From contig CANIRG010000013.1 in NCBI GenBank assembly GCA_947469635.1, forward strand, positions 1 to 33,611: a stretch of DNA of 33,611 bases. The letters run 5' to 3'. Position numbers and translations under genes: made by a program. Shown in pieces: positions 20,209-30,600 of the stretch. The DNA is from Rhodospirillales bacterium. Lineage in GTDB: Bacteria; Pseudomonadota; Alphaproteobacteria; Reyranellales; Reyranellaceae. Position 1 is the first letter of the stretch; each line of letters opens with the position of its first letter. Below the pieces are notes generated by a model that did not search any database, was not told the DNA's origin, and worked only from the letters and a program-made list of their open reading frames with translations.

Positions 20209-23200
20209 GCATGGAAGAATTTGACGTGAAGCAGCCTCGAAAGGCCGCCGTCGCCGCTCCCGAGCGTGGCGAGACCGGCCTGCGCGACAACCGTGAGCGC
20301 GGTTCCGTCGCCGACTTTCTGCGTGGCGCGATTGCGCCGGGCGCGAAACTTTCTGTCGCCTCGGCCTACTTCACGATCTACGCCTACAATCTGTTGAAGG
20401 AAAAGCTGAACGCCATCGACCGGCTCGAATTCCTGTTCGGCGAGCCGTCCTTCCTCGCGCAGGTCAATCCAGAGCGAATGCCGAAGAAGTCGTTCATCAT
20501 TGATTCCGAAGGCCTGTCGCTGGCAACGCGGCTGGAGCAGAAGCGGGTGGCGCGCCAGTGCGCCGAATGGATCGACGCCAAGGCCGACATCAGGACGGTG
20601 CGGCAGGCCAATCTGCTGCATGGCAAGATGTATCACGTTGCCAACGGCGCGTTCGACCAGGCGGTTCTCGGCAGCTCGAACTTCACCGTCCGCGGCCTAG
20701 GACTCGGCAACGGCAACAACAATATCGAGCTCAACCTGGTCGTCGACTCCAAACGCGACCGGCAGGAAGTGAAAGCCTGGTTCGATGAAATCTGGAACGA
20801 CAAGAAACTCGTAGTCGATGTCAAGCAGGAGGTCCTGCGCTACCTGCGCCGCCTCTATGCCGACCAGTCTCCCGAATTCATTTACTACCTGACGCTTTTC
20901 CACCTCTTTGGTGCCTTTCTCGAAGGCGACCGCGACATCGACGAAGACCTGCGTCGCGTCGCCCTTACCGAAACCGACATCTGGAAAACGCTGTTCACTT
21001 TCCAGAGGGACGGTGCCAAAGCGGCAATCAGAAAGATTCTCGACTACAACGGCTGCATTCTCGCCGACAGCGTCGGTCTTGGAAAAACCTACACGGCGCT
21101 CGCGGTCGTCAAGTACTTCGAACTGCGCAACGAGCGTGTTCTGGTGCTCTGTCCCAAGAAGCTCACGCGCAACTGGACGATCTACCGCCAGCCAAGCGAG
21201 CTCAATCCGTTCATGGCGGATCGCTTCCGGTACGATGTCCTGCACCATACCGATCTTTCGCGTACGTCAGGTGAGGTCAACGGAATCGATCTGGCCAGAT
21301 TGAACTGGGGCGCTTACGATCTCATCGTCATCGACGAGTCGCATAACTTCCGCAATAACAAGCAGGCGACCCAGCGTACCGGCGAAGCCGAGCGTCGCAG
21401 CCGCTACGAACGCCTGATGCAGGATATCATTTCCGCAGGCGTGCGAACCAAGGTCCTGCTGCTATCCGCGACGCCGGTAAACAATCAGCTCGCCGACCTG
21501 CGCAATCAGATTTCCTTCATCGCCGGCGGTGACGTGGCGCGCGAGGATCGGCCGGACGGGGCGTTCGGCGACAGTCTTGGCATTCGATCGGTCAAGGATA
21601 CGACGCGCCTGGCCCAGGCTCAATTTACCACCTGGTCGCGGCGCCGGCCGGAGCAGAGGCGGACCAGGGATCTAATCTCCGCGATCGGAGGCGACTTCTT
21701 CAGGATGCTTGATGGGCTGAGCATCGCGCGTTCGCGACGCCAGATTGCGACACACTACACCGAGGAAATGAAAAGGCTGGGCGGCTTTCCGCGCCGACCA
21801 CCGCCGCGCGCGATCCATCCCGAAATCGACACGAAGGGCAAGTTTCCGGCTTTCGAGACGCTTGACGGCGAAATCGGCGGACTCCGCCTTTCGCTTTATC
21901 ACCCGACGCGCTTTCTGCGCTCCGATCTGCCGAAGGCGACCCGCGAGGAATACAATAGGAAGATCCTGGGCGGCTTCACGCAGGAAGGTCGCGAGCGAAT
22001 CCTCATCTCGATGATGAAGGTCAATTTCCTGAAACGTCTCGAGAGCTCTATCGATTCCTTTCGCGTCACACTCGAGCGCACGATCGACAAGGTCAAGACT
22101 CTGGAAAAACGCATCGGTGATTTCGAGACGCACCGTGATACTCACCCCGACATTGACTATGACTCGCTGACGCCAGAGGCTTTCGAGGATCCCGATTTCG
22201 AAGACGACGAATTCACCATCGGCGGGCGACGACGCATTCATCTCGCGCACCTGGACCTGCCGAAGTGGCTGAAGGCGGTGGGCGAGGACCGCCGTCAGCT
22301 GCAAGCCCTGCTGAAACTCGCCCAGCCGATAACACCAGCGCGCGATCGAAAACTCGCCGAGCTGAGAAAGATCATCAAGGACAAGGCGACGAATCCGTCG
22401 ACGACCCGAGATGGCAAAAGCAACCGAAAGGTACTTGTCTTCACGGCTTTCGCCGATACGGCGCGATATCTTTATCGCGAGCTGGCGGATTGGGCGCGGA
22501 AGGATCTCGGCATTCACGTCGGCCTGGTGTGTGGCGACGGCGGGAACAAGGCTTCTCTGGGCGGCACCGACTTCGACGACATCCTGACCAATTTTGCCCC
22601 CATTGCGAAAGGCAGGAGCCGGCAGACCGCCAATTTCAAGGATCAGAAGTCGGAGATCGACCTGCTGATCGCCACCGACTGCATCAGCGAGGGCCAGAAC
22701 CTTCAGGATTGCGACCTCCTCGTCAATTACGACATTCACTGGAATCCGGTGCGCATTATCCAGCGCTTCGGCCGCATCGACCGTATCGGCTCGCGCAACG
22801 ATGCCGTCCACCTGGTCAACTTTTGGCCGGTCGCCGATCTCGATCAATATCTCGGGGTCAAGCTTCGGGTGGAATCGCGCATGGCGCTCGTCGATCTCAC
22901 GGCAACCCAGACCGACAATCTGCTCGATCGCGATCAGCTCGACGAGTTGATCAATGAAGATCTTCTCTTCCGCAACCGGCAGCTCACGCGTCTCAAGGAC
23001 GAGGTGGTCGATCTCGAAGATCTGGGCGAGTCCGTCTCCCTGACGGATTTCTCGCTCGACGAGTTCCGTCTCGATTTGCTGAATTACCTCAAGGGCAATC
23101 GCGAAGCGCTCGAGGATGCGAGCGAGGGCCTCTACGCTATCGTGCCGCCGAAGGCCGATGTGCCGGTGGCCCGGCCCGGCGCGCTTTTCTGCCTGCGCCA

Positions 23201-23609
23201 CCGTGCAGCCGCGACGGAACGCAGCGGCGCCTTCGACTCCCAGAAGCTCAACCCGCTCGATCCCTATTACCTGGTCTTCGTGCAGGACGACGGTGAGGTG
23301 CGGCTAACCTTCACCCAGCCCAAGGAGTGCATCCTGCTGATGCGCGATCTGTCGGCCGGCGAGCGCGAAGCCTTTTCCCGTGTCTGCGAGCTTTTCGACC
23401 GGCGCACCGCAGACGGCACCGACATGGCGCACTACGACGGCTTGTTGGCCGGCGCCCTTGCGTCCATTGAGCAGACCTTCGGAAAGCGCGCCGCGAACAG
23501 CCTGGCGACCAGCCGGGGCGCGGTGCTGCCTCGATCGGGGGCGAGGCCGACGGCAAACGGTGCCGACTTCGATCTCGTCACCTGGCTTGTCATCCTGAAA
23601 GCGGAATAG
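20205..23609 (+). CDS. PLD-like (HKD) domain fused to SNF2-family helicase
   Basis: LLHGKMYHVANGAFDQAVLGSSNFTVRGLGLG (HxK...GSSN PLD motif) then ILADSVGLGKTYTALAVVKYF, VIDESHNFRN, LLSATPVNNQ, CDLLVNYDIHWNPVRIIQRFGRIDRIGSRND. Start GTG 20205 or ATG 20211. Confidence 0.9.
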   Translation: MSMEEFDVKQPRKAAVAAPERGETGLRDNRERGSVADFLRGAIAPGAKLSVASAYFTIYAYNLLKEKLNAIDRLEFLFGEPSFLAQVNPERMPKKSFIIDSEGLSLATRLEQKRVARQCAEWIDAKADIRTVRQANLLHGKMYHVANGAFDQAVLGSSNFTVRGLGLGNGNNNIELNLVVDSKRDRQEVKAWFDEIWNDKKLVVDVKQEVLRYLRRLYADQSPEFIYYLTLFHLFGAFLEGDRDIDEDLRRVALTETDIWKTLFTFQRDGAKAAIRKILDYNGCILADSVGLGKTYTALAVVKYFELRNERVLVLCPKKLTRNWTIYRQPSELNPFMADRFRYDVLHHTDLSRTSGEVNGIDLARLNWGAYDLIVIDESHNFRNNKQATQRTGEAERRSRYERLMQDIISAGVRTKVLLLSATPVNNQLADLRNQISFIAGGDVAREDRPDGAFGDSLGIRSVKDTTRLAQAQFTTWSRRRPEQRRTRDLISAIGGDFFRMLDGLSIARSRRQIATHYTEEMKRLGGFPRRPPPRAIHPEIDTKGKFPAFETLDGEIGGLRLSLYHPTRFLRSDLPKATREEYNRKILGGFTQEGRERILISMMKVNFLKRLESSIDSFRVTLERTIDKVKTLEKRIGDFETHRDTHPDIDYDSLTPEAFEDPDFEDDEFTIGGRRRIHLAHLDLPKWLKAVGEDRRQLQALLKLAQPITPARDRKLAELRKIIKDKATNPSTTRDGKSNRKVLVFTAFADTARYLYRELADWARKDLGIHVGLVCGDGGNKASLGGTDFDDILTNFAPIAKGRSRQTANFKDQKSEIDLLIATDCISEGQNLQDCDLLVNYDIHWNPVRIIQRFGRIDRIGSRNDAVHLVNFWPVADLDQYLGVKLRVESRMALVDLTATQTDNLLDRDQLDELINEDLLFRNRQLTRLKDEVVDLEDLGESVSLTDFSLDEFRLDLLNYLKGNREALEDASEGLYAIVPPKADVPVARPGALFCLRHRAAATERSGAFDSQKLNPLDPYYLVFVQDDGEVRLTFTQPKECILLMRDLSAGEREAFSRVCELFDRRTADGTDMAHYDGLLAGALASIEQTFGKRAANSLATSRGAVLPRSGARPTANGADFDLVTWLVILKAE

Positions 23610-23612
23610 TCC

Positions 23613-26600
23613 ATGGCCGACCGCGTCGATTGCCGCGCCGACATTGCCGCGGCTCTGTCCAGCCTCGCCGACGGCCCCTTGCCCGGAGGCGGCGGCGCAG
23701 TCTTCGGCGCCATGGGGTACCGTTCCGATCGTACCCTGCCCATGGCGACCGCCCGAGAATTCATTGTCGAGTTCGACGCGGGCGGGCGCCTGACGGAGAA
23801 CGAACGCGAGGCTCTCGGCCGGTCTTCGGCACTCCACCTCCTCTTTCAGCTCACGGATGACGAACTGGCCGTTCACGGCGACATGTTCAAAAGCTCCACG
23901 GAACTGCGTCCGGGCGATTTTAACTCCTATCTCTTCTTCGACGTCGAACTGCCGGCGCGGCCGCATACCCGGACCGAGCTCTCGGGACTGGTGCGCACGA
24001 TCAACAAGCCACTCGCCATGCCCGCTCTCGTCCTCTTCCGTCACGGCGAGAAGGCCTCCCTTGGTATCGTTCATCGCCGCCTCAGTCGACGTGATACGGG
24101 CAAGGACGTTCTGGAAAAGGTCACGCTGGTCAAGGACATCGATCTCGCGAGCCCGGTACGCGCCCACCTAGAGATCCTGAACGACTTCGCTTTCGAAAAT
24201 CTGAAGGCCGACTTCGAGATCTCGAGTTTCTCGGGCCTGCATGAGGCCTGGCAGAAGCGGCTCGATGCCGACGCGTTGTCGCGGAACTTCTATCGCGAGG
24301 TGGCCGACTGGTACTTCTGGGCTCACCACCTTGTCGATGACGGAAAAGTCGAGCTGCCCCGCGACTGCGATACCGAGCAGGAGCAGTCGCTGTTTCTGAT
24401 TCGTCTGCTCACCCGGATCATTTTCTGCTGGTTTCTGGTCGAAAAGCGCCTCGTGCCACCCGAGATATTCCAGCCTCATCGTCTGAAGGAGCTGCTCAAG
24501 GATTTCAATCCTTCGACGGACGCCCGCAAGCCGGACAAGGCGCCGACCTACTATCACGCCGTGTTGCAGAACTTGTTCTTCGGCACCCTCAACATGCCGC
24601 GTGACCTGCGTGGATTCCGCGAGAAGAAGGCGGCGGGCGAGCGCTACGACGGCAACTACGGGGTCACCAACCTGTGGCGGCATGAGGTGGATTTTCAACA
24701 TCCGGCCGCCTGGGAGGCTCTTGCCGCCCGTGTGCCTTTCCTGAACGGCGGGTTGTTCGACTGCCTCGACGACAAGCCGGGTCGTGGCCAGCAGGCCACC
24801 ATCCTCGACGGCTTCTCCGACAATCCGAAGTTCGCCTGCCTGCTGCCGAACGACCTCTTCTTCGGCGCCGAGCGGACGGTCGATCTATCGAGCGACTATG
24901 GCGAGAAGGACAAGAAGTCAGCGCGCTCCAAGAAAGCCAGGGTGCGCGGCCTCATCGAGATTCTTGCCCGCTACAAGTTCACCATCGAGGAGAACACGCC
25001 ACTCGAAGAGGAAATCGCCCTAGATCCCGAACTGCTGGGCAAGGTCTTCGAGAATTTGCTGGCCTCTTTCAACGAAGATACGCGTACCACTGCCCGCAAG
25101 GCGCTGGGTGCCTTCTACACGCCGCGCGAGATCGTAAGCTACATGGTCGACGAGGCGCTGAAGGCCTATCTCGCCGGCACGGTCCCGCGCTGCAAAGGCA
25201 TCCTGGACGACCTCTTCTCCAACAAGGCGGTACCTCGCGACATTCCAGAGGAGACGCGCGTCTCTCTCGTTCGGGCGATCGGCGGCGTGAAGATTCTGGA
25301 TCCTGCGTGTGGCTCCGGGGCATTTCCAATGGGCGCCCTGCATCGCCTCGTCGATTTGCTCGCCAAGCTCGATCCCAACAACGAATCGTGGAAACGCGAC
25401 AGGCTAGCGGTGGCTCGTCTCGATCTTGATTGGCTGAAGCGGGAAGACGCAGGCGCCGACCGGATTGCCGATGCCGAGGCACGCATCGTCGACATCGAGA
25501 AGTCCTTCGACACGCGCTTCCATGCGCTGGACTATGCCCGAAAGCTCTATCTGATCGAGAACGCCATCTATGGCGTCGATATCCAGCCGGTGGCCGTCCA
25601 GATCGCCAAACTGCGCTTCTTTATCTCTCTCGTCGTCGACCAGAACGTCGATCCGTCCGCCGACAATCTCGGTGTTCGGCCGTTGCCCAATCTTGAAACG
25701 CGCCTGGTCGCGGCGAACACCTTGATCCCGATTGAAAAGGAGGAAAGCACTCTTTTTTCCGGCGTAATCGAAAAGCTACGGCGGGAGCTCACGGAGATTC
25801 GCCACGAACACTTCAATGCACGTTCACCTGCCACCAAGAGGAAATGGCGCAATGAAGATCAGTCCAAGCGCCAAGAGATTTCCCGACACCTCGAACAAAA
25901 TCATATGCTCAGCAAGAGCGGCGCCAGAACGCTCGCCGCGTGGGATCCCTATAACCAGAACGCTTCGGCGGCGTTCTTCGACTCTGAGTGGATGTTCGGT
26001 CTGCCGATTGGCAAGACGAAGCGCCAAGGCCGCAGCTTGGTGACTATGCTCGGCAATCTAGCGCTTGTGAACGAAGCAGGCGGGCAGAGCGAGCTGATTG
26101 CGGCGCAAATCGACGAGGAAGAGAGCGGCTTTGATGTGGTGATTGGGAATCCACCGTACGTGCGGATTCAAACGTTGAAGAAGAAAGATCCCGAATTTGT
26201 GCGCTTTTTAGGTCGGAACTATTTGAGCGCCGGACAAGGTAGCTATGATCTCTATGTCACATTTATCGAAGCTGGTTTGCGCCTGCTTAAAGCCGGAGGA
26301 TCTCTGGCCTTCATCTGTCCGCACAAGTTCTTTAACTCTAAGTATGGCGAACCGCTTCGATCGCTAATTTCTGCCGGGCGGCAACTTCGACATGTCGTTC
26401 ACTTCGGCGATCAGCAGGTTTTCCCCGGCGCTTCAATTTATACTTGCTTGTTGTTCTTGTCGAAGGCGCCGCTCGACGAGTGCCGCTTCCAACAAGTTGA
26501 GGATCTGGATGTATGGAAGCGTACGCTAGCCGCTCCAACGAGCATTGTAGCATCGGCCGCGATAACAAAGGCAGAGTGGAACTTTGCTGTCGGTAAGAGC

Positions 26601-27698
26601 GGCGGACTATTTAATGAGTTGATGGCTATCCCTCTAAAGCTATCGGACGTCGTCAATCGAGTATTTCAAGGTCCCATAACCAGCGCTGATACGGTTTACC
26701 TGTTTAAGGAGGCATCCCATGCAAGGGGACGCACGACCAAGGTATTCTCGAAGCAACTGGGTCAAGAAGTTGAGCTTGAATCAAAACTTCTTAAGCGCGT
26801 CGTCAGAAGTGGCGAAATTGGTCGCTACGAAGCAAATCCGACGGCGCTGGTCCTTTTCCCGTACGAGATTGATGGTACCGAAGCGCAACTTCTCACGGCT
26901 GCCTCACTTCGTGATTCGTTTCCGCTCGCTTGGAAATATCTTTTGAAGAACCGCAAGGTGCTTTCCGCCAGAGAGGATAGCGCCTTTGACGATGCTCGCT
27001 GGTACAGGTTCGGCCGCACTCAGAATCTTGGCTTGTGGGAGCAGCCAAAGATCATGGTGCCTTACATGGTTACTCGGCTAGCGGCTCATCTGGATCAAGA
27101 AGATCATCTCTATTTTGTGAATGTTACAACAGGGGGGTACGGAATCACTGTCAACCCTAAGAAACTTTCGCTCGGTGCGCTTTGCGCGTTCCTCAATTCT
27201 CCCATTTTGGATTTCTGTCTGAAGCGGGTCTCTTCCAACTTTCGGGGCGGCTACTTTCCTGCAAACAAGCAGTACTTGGATCAACTCCCAATAGTCCTTC
27301 CGTCAGATCGTGAAGCTGAAACGCTGTCGTTGCTCGGTCGGATAATTGGGCTTACGAAGCAGCATTCGGCGGCGGGCGCTGGCACTAACGCCAACGTTAG
27401 CCAACAAATGCTGGAGTTCTGGGAGCAAGTCCAGAACGCGATCATCTACGCGATCTATTTTCGTGACAGTTTGTCGGCAATTCGCGCGGAGCTTGTCGAT
27501 AAGTTGTATAGCGAACAACTGATGAGAATTGGTAGCGAGCCTCGTAGCAATTGGGCGCTGCCTCTCCGTTCTCTTTACGATCGTTTAATCAATTCCACGC
27601 CACAGTTACGTAGCATGCTGAACGCTGTGGAGACGTTCGATGCGGTGCGTACTATTGAGAATGAAAGTCGCTCCGCTCGGCGAGAGGGTGAAAAATGA
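23613..27698 (+). CDS. Eco57I/PglX-like N6-adenine DNA methyltransferase with C-terminal specificity region
   Basis: TARKALGAFYTPREIVSYMVDEAL, VKILDPACGSGAFPMGALHRL (SAM motif I), DVVIGNPPYVRIQTLKK (NPPY), long C-terminal TRD-like region. Confidence 0.9.
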   Translation: MADRVDCRADIAAALSSLADGPLPGGGGAVFGAMGYRSDRTLPMATAREFIVEFDAGGRLTENEREALGRSSALHLLFQLTDDELAVHGDMFKSSTELRPGDFNSYLFFDVELPARPHTRTELSGLVRTINKPLAMPALVLFRHGEKASLGIVHRRLSRRDTGKDVLEKVTLVKDIDLASPVRAHLEILNDFAFENLKADFEISSFSGLHEAWQKRLDADALSRNFYREVADWYFWAHHLVDDGKVELPRDCDTEQEQSLFLIRLLTRIIFCWFLVEKRLVPPEIFQPHRLKELLKDFNPSTDARKPDKAPTYYHAVLQNLFFGTLNMPRDLRGFREKKAAGERYDGNYGVTNLWRHEVDFQHPAAWEALAARVPFLNGGLFDCLDDKPGRGQQATILDGFSDNPKFACLLPNDLFFGAERTVDLSSDYGEKDKKSARSKKARVRGLIEILARYKFTIEENTPLEEEIALDPELLGKVFENLLASFNEDTRTTARKALGAFYTPREIVSYMVDEALKAYLAGTVPRCKGILDDLFSNKAVPRDIPEETRVSLVRAIGGVKILDPACGSGAFPMGALHRLVDLLAKLDPNNESWKRDRLAVARLDLDWLKREDAGADRIADAEARIVDIEKSFDTRFHALDYARKLYLIENAIYGVDIQPVAVQIAKLRFFISLVVDQNVDPSADNLGVRPLPNLETRLVAANTLIPIEKEESTLFSGVIEKLRRELTEIRHEHFNARSPATKRKWRNEDQSKRQEISRHLEQNHMLSKSGARTLAAWDPYNQNASAAFFDSEWMFGLPIGKTKRQGRSLVTMLGNLALVNEAGGQSELIAAQIDEEESGFDVVIGNPPYVRIQTLKKKDPEFVRFLGRNYLSAGQGSYDLYVTFIEAGLRLLKAGGSLAFICPHKFFNSKYGEPLRSLISAGRQLRHVVHFGDQQVFPGASIYTCLLFLSKAPLDECRFQQVEDLDVWKRTLAAPTSIVASAAITKAEWNFAVGKSGGLFNELMAIPLKLSDVVNRVFQGPITSADTVYLFKEASHARGRTTKVFSKQLGQEVELESKLLKRVVRSGEIGRYEANPTALVLFPYEIDGTEAQLLTAASLRDSFPLAWKYLLKNRKVLSAREDSAFDDARWYRFGRTQNLGLWEQPKIMVPYMVTRLAAHLDQEDHLYFVNVTTGGYGITVNPKKLSLGALCAFLNSPILDFCLKRVSSNFRGGYFPANKQYLDQLPIVLPSDREAETLSLLGRIIGLTKQHSAAGAGTNANVSQQMLEFWEQVQNAIIYAIYFRDSLSAIRAELVDKLYSEQLMRIGSEPRSNWALPLRSLYDRLINSTPQLRSMLNAVETFDAVRTIENESRSARREGEK

Positions 27699-30600
27699 TT
27701 CCTCTTGCCCACCTTACTATTCGTGTCGCGTGGCACGACTCATCTTGGAACGGCTCAGTCTGTTCGCGGCCGGGGCTGAATTCTTTCTGCACGTCTCTGC
27801 CGCGAATTCGCGAGGGAAGATCCGACAGCGAAGAGGCTCTGGCTGGTCGTCCCTTCCACAAGCTCACACAGGATCAGCTCCCTCCGTGCAAGGCCGAGTC
27901 GGGCTTCTTCATGAGCCCACAAAAGTGGATGCGGGAGTTCGAGCATCCTTATGTCAAGAACAAGAACTGCGTCGAAACGCACGGCGACCTGAAACCGCGC
28001 AAGCTCGAGGTGCCGGCCTGGTCCGCTATCTCTGTTCCCTTCAACTGGATGCTGCGGCGGCGCCAGAAGGAGATCGATGCAAGGATGGTGAAGGCCCTGC
28101 CGTCCGACGAGCAGCCGCCTTTCCCTTCGCCCTGGGTATTCGGACGTGAGCGCCAGGACGCGCTCGTTGAACATGTTTATGGCAGGCTCGCCAAAGAGAA
28201 GTCGTTGGTCCTCTTCTATACGAAGGAAGGTCATCCGCTGGGCGACGATCTGCGCCGCCTGATCGTCGGCGTCGGTCGCATCGTCTCCGTCGGCAAACGC
28301 GAGCACTACGACCGCAAGAACGGCCAACTGGGACATCCTCTCTGGGACCGTATCATCGGGCATTCGATCCGGCCCGACGGGCACGATGGATTTCTGCTGC
28401 CGTATCACGAGTATCTCAAGCTGACCGGCGATGATGTCGAAGATGCGCGTCGTGCCGCGCTGCTTCGCGAGATCGCCGTCACCCCGCCGCCGGCCCGCAT
28501 TGGCGACTTTTCATACGGCTCCGAGTTGACCGACGCCGACGTGGCGCTGTCGGTGCTGAGCCGCCTGCTCGCGGCCGTGCGGCGCATCCGGGAGCACGGC
28601 ATCGCCGAGGGGCCTTGGCAGAAACGCGAGGAGTGGCTGAACCAGCAACTCGATCTCGCCTGGAAGGATCGTGGCGCCTTCCCGGGGACGGGTGCCTTGC
28701 TGGAGGCGCTTGGCATGCGGCTGGGTACGGCGTTGTTCATGGAGCTGCGCGCTACGGGCGTTCTGCAGCCTCACAGCGATCCCTGGCCAATTCTGGAGGA
28801 GGTCTTCAAGGGCAAGAGGAAGCCACCGGACGCAGCCTTCGCGCCGGATATCTCGGCCGTAGCGCCGACAGTGCTGGGCCTTGCGCCTGCCCGGCGCACG
28901 CTGCTGCATCTCCTGTCGAGGTTCGATCTCACACCCGACCAGGCACGCCGGATCTGGGACGAAGCGCAGCGGCGCCGCGGCTTCACGGTCCAGACGAGCG
29001 ACGAGGAAATCGTCTCAAATCCGTACCTGATCGCCGAGCGCGATCTGGGCGGCGGCGAAGACGCTTCGGTCTCCCTACAGGATATCGATCGCGGCCTGCT
29101 GCCGGACAAGGCGATCGGCGACGCGCCGAAGGTGCCGGCCCCGAGCGGTGTTGGCTCACCCATGGATTCTCGCCGCGTCCGCTGTGCGCTCGTGTCCGTC
29201 CTGCGCGACGCGGCAGCAGCCGGCGATTCCCTGCTCAGCCTGGAGGAAACCCTCGATCGCCTGAAGCCCCTGGGCGGTGACAGCCCGATCGTCGTTTCAA
29301 CCGACTGGATCGAGGGCAACAAAGTCTTCATCGAACAGACGATTGCCCGGCTCGCCGTTGCCAGGTCGGGCCTGGCCGGAAAAAGCGTACCGGCCCTGCA
29401 GCTTGTCGAGCTCAAGCAGCGCGAGGAGAAGCTGGGCAAAGTTCTGCGCGCGCGTTGCGCCAGGGACATCGCGCCGCCCAAGGTCGACTGGAAGAAGCTT
29501 ATCGTCGCGGCAGTCGAGGCGAGCGGTCAGAAGGTCGATTCTACGAGCGCCCGCCACAAGGCGGCGCTGGAGGAACAGGCAAAGGCGCTGGAAGCCGTCT
29601 GCTCGCGCCGTCTGTCGGTCCTCACCGGCAACGCCGGTACCGGCAAGACCTCCGTGATCGGCGGGCTTGTCCTGTGCGAACCGCTGCGCAAGGAGGGGCT
29701 GCTGCTGTTGGCACCCACCGGCAAGGCACGCGTGCGCCTGCAGGGCGCGACGGATGCCACGGCGATGACCGTGGCGCAGTTCCTTTATGGCCTGAAGCGC
29801 TACGACGGGCTGCGCCAGCGGCCACTGTTCGACGGCAAGGAAACGTACAAATCGGCAAAGACGGTGGTCATCGACGAAGCCTCAATGCTGACCATGGACG
29901 ACCTCTACGCCGTATTGCAGGCGCTGGATCAGGCCCACGTCCAGCGGATCGTTCTGGTGGGTGATCCCAATCAACTGCCGCCGATCGGCGTCGGCAGGCC
30001 CTTTGCCGATCTGATTTCCTGGCTCGCGACGGCCAAGGAGTCCGATCTGCCGGAAGATCGAAAGGCAGCGCCTGCGCTCGCGAAGCTGACCGTTGAAGTC
30101 CGGTCCGTGGGCGACACCTCGGCTAAGGACGGCAGCGCACGGTCCGACACGCTGCGGCTGGCCTCGTGGTTCACCGGAACCCCGCCTGATGGCGATGCCG
30201 ACCAGGTGCTTAGCCGGTTGGCGCTGGGCGAAAGCCTGAACGATCTTGAGGTGGCGTATTGGACCGGGCCGCATGATCTTCGCAATAAACTCGTCGACCA
30301 GTTCGTCAAGCATCTGGGCCTCAAGGACGCCAGCGATGCCAAAGGTTTCAGTAAGTCGTTCGATTTCGCCGATGAGGGCTGGATCCGCCGCGACAATCCG
30401 GACGGCATCGAAAACTGGCAGCTGCTGACGCCGACCCGCATGCACGCTCATGGTGTTGCCGAGCTCAATCGCTGGATCCAGGGACAGTTCCGCGCCAACG
30501 AGATCCAGGCCGCCCGCAATTTCCGGGGCGTAGCACTGGGAGACGAAGGCATCGTCCGCAATGACAAGGTAATCCAGCTCAAGAACGGGGTGCGAGATTG

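Noticed and set aside
21672-23201. 509-aa minus-strand ORF
   Set aside because: Antisense to the PLD-SNF2 helicase; no recognisable domain.
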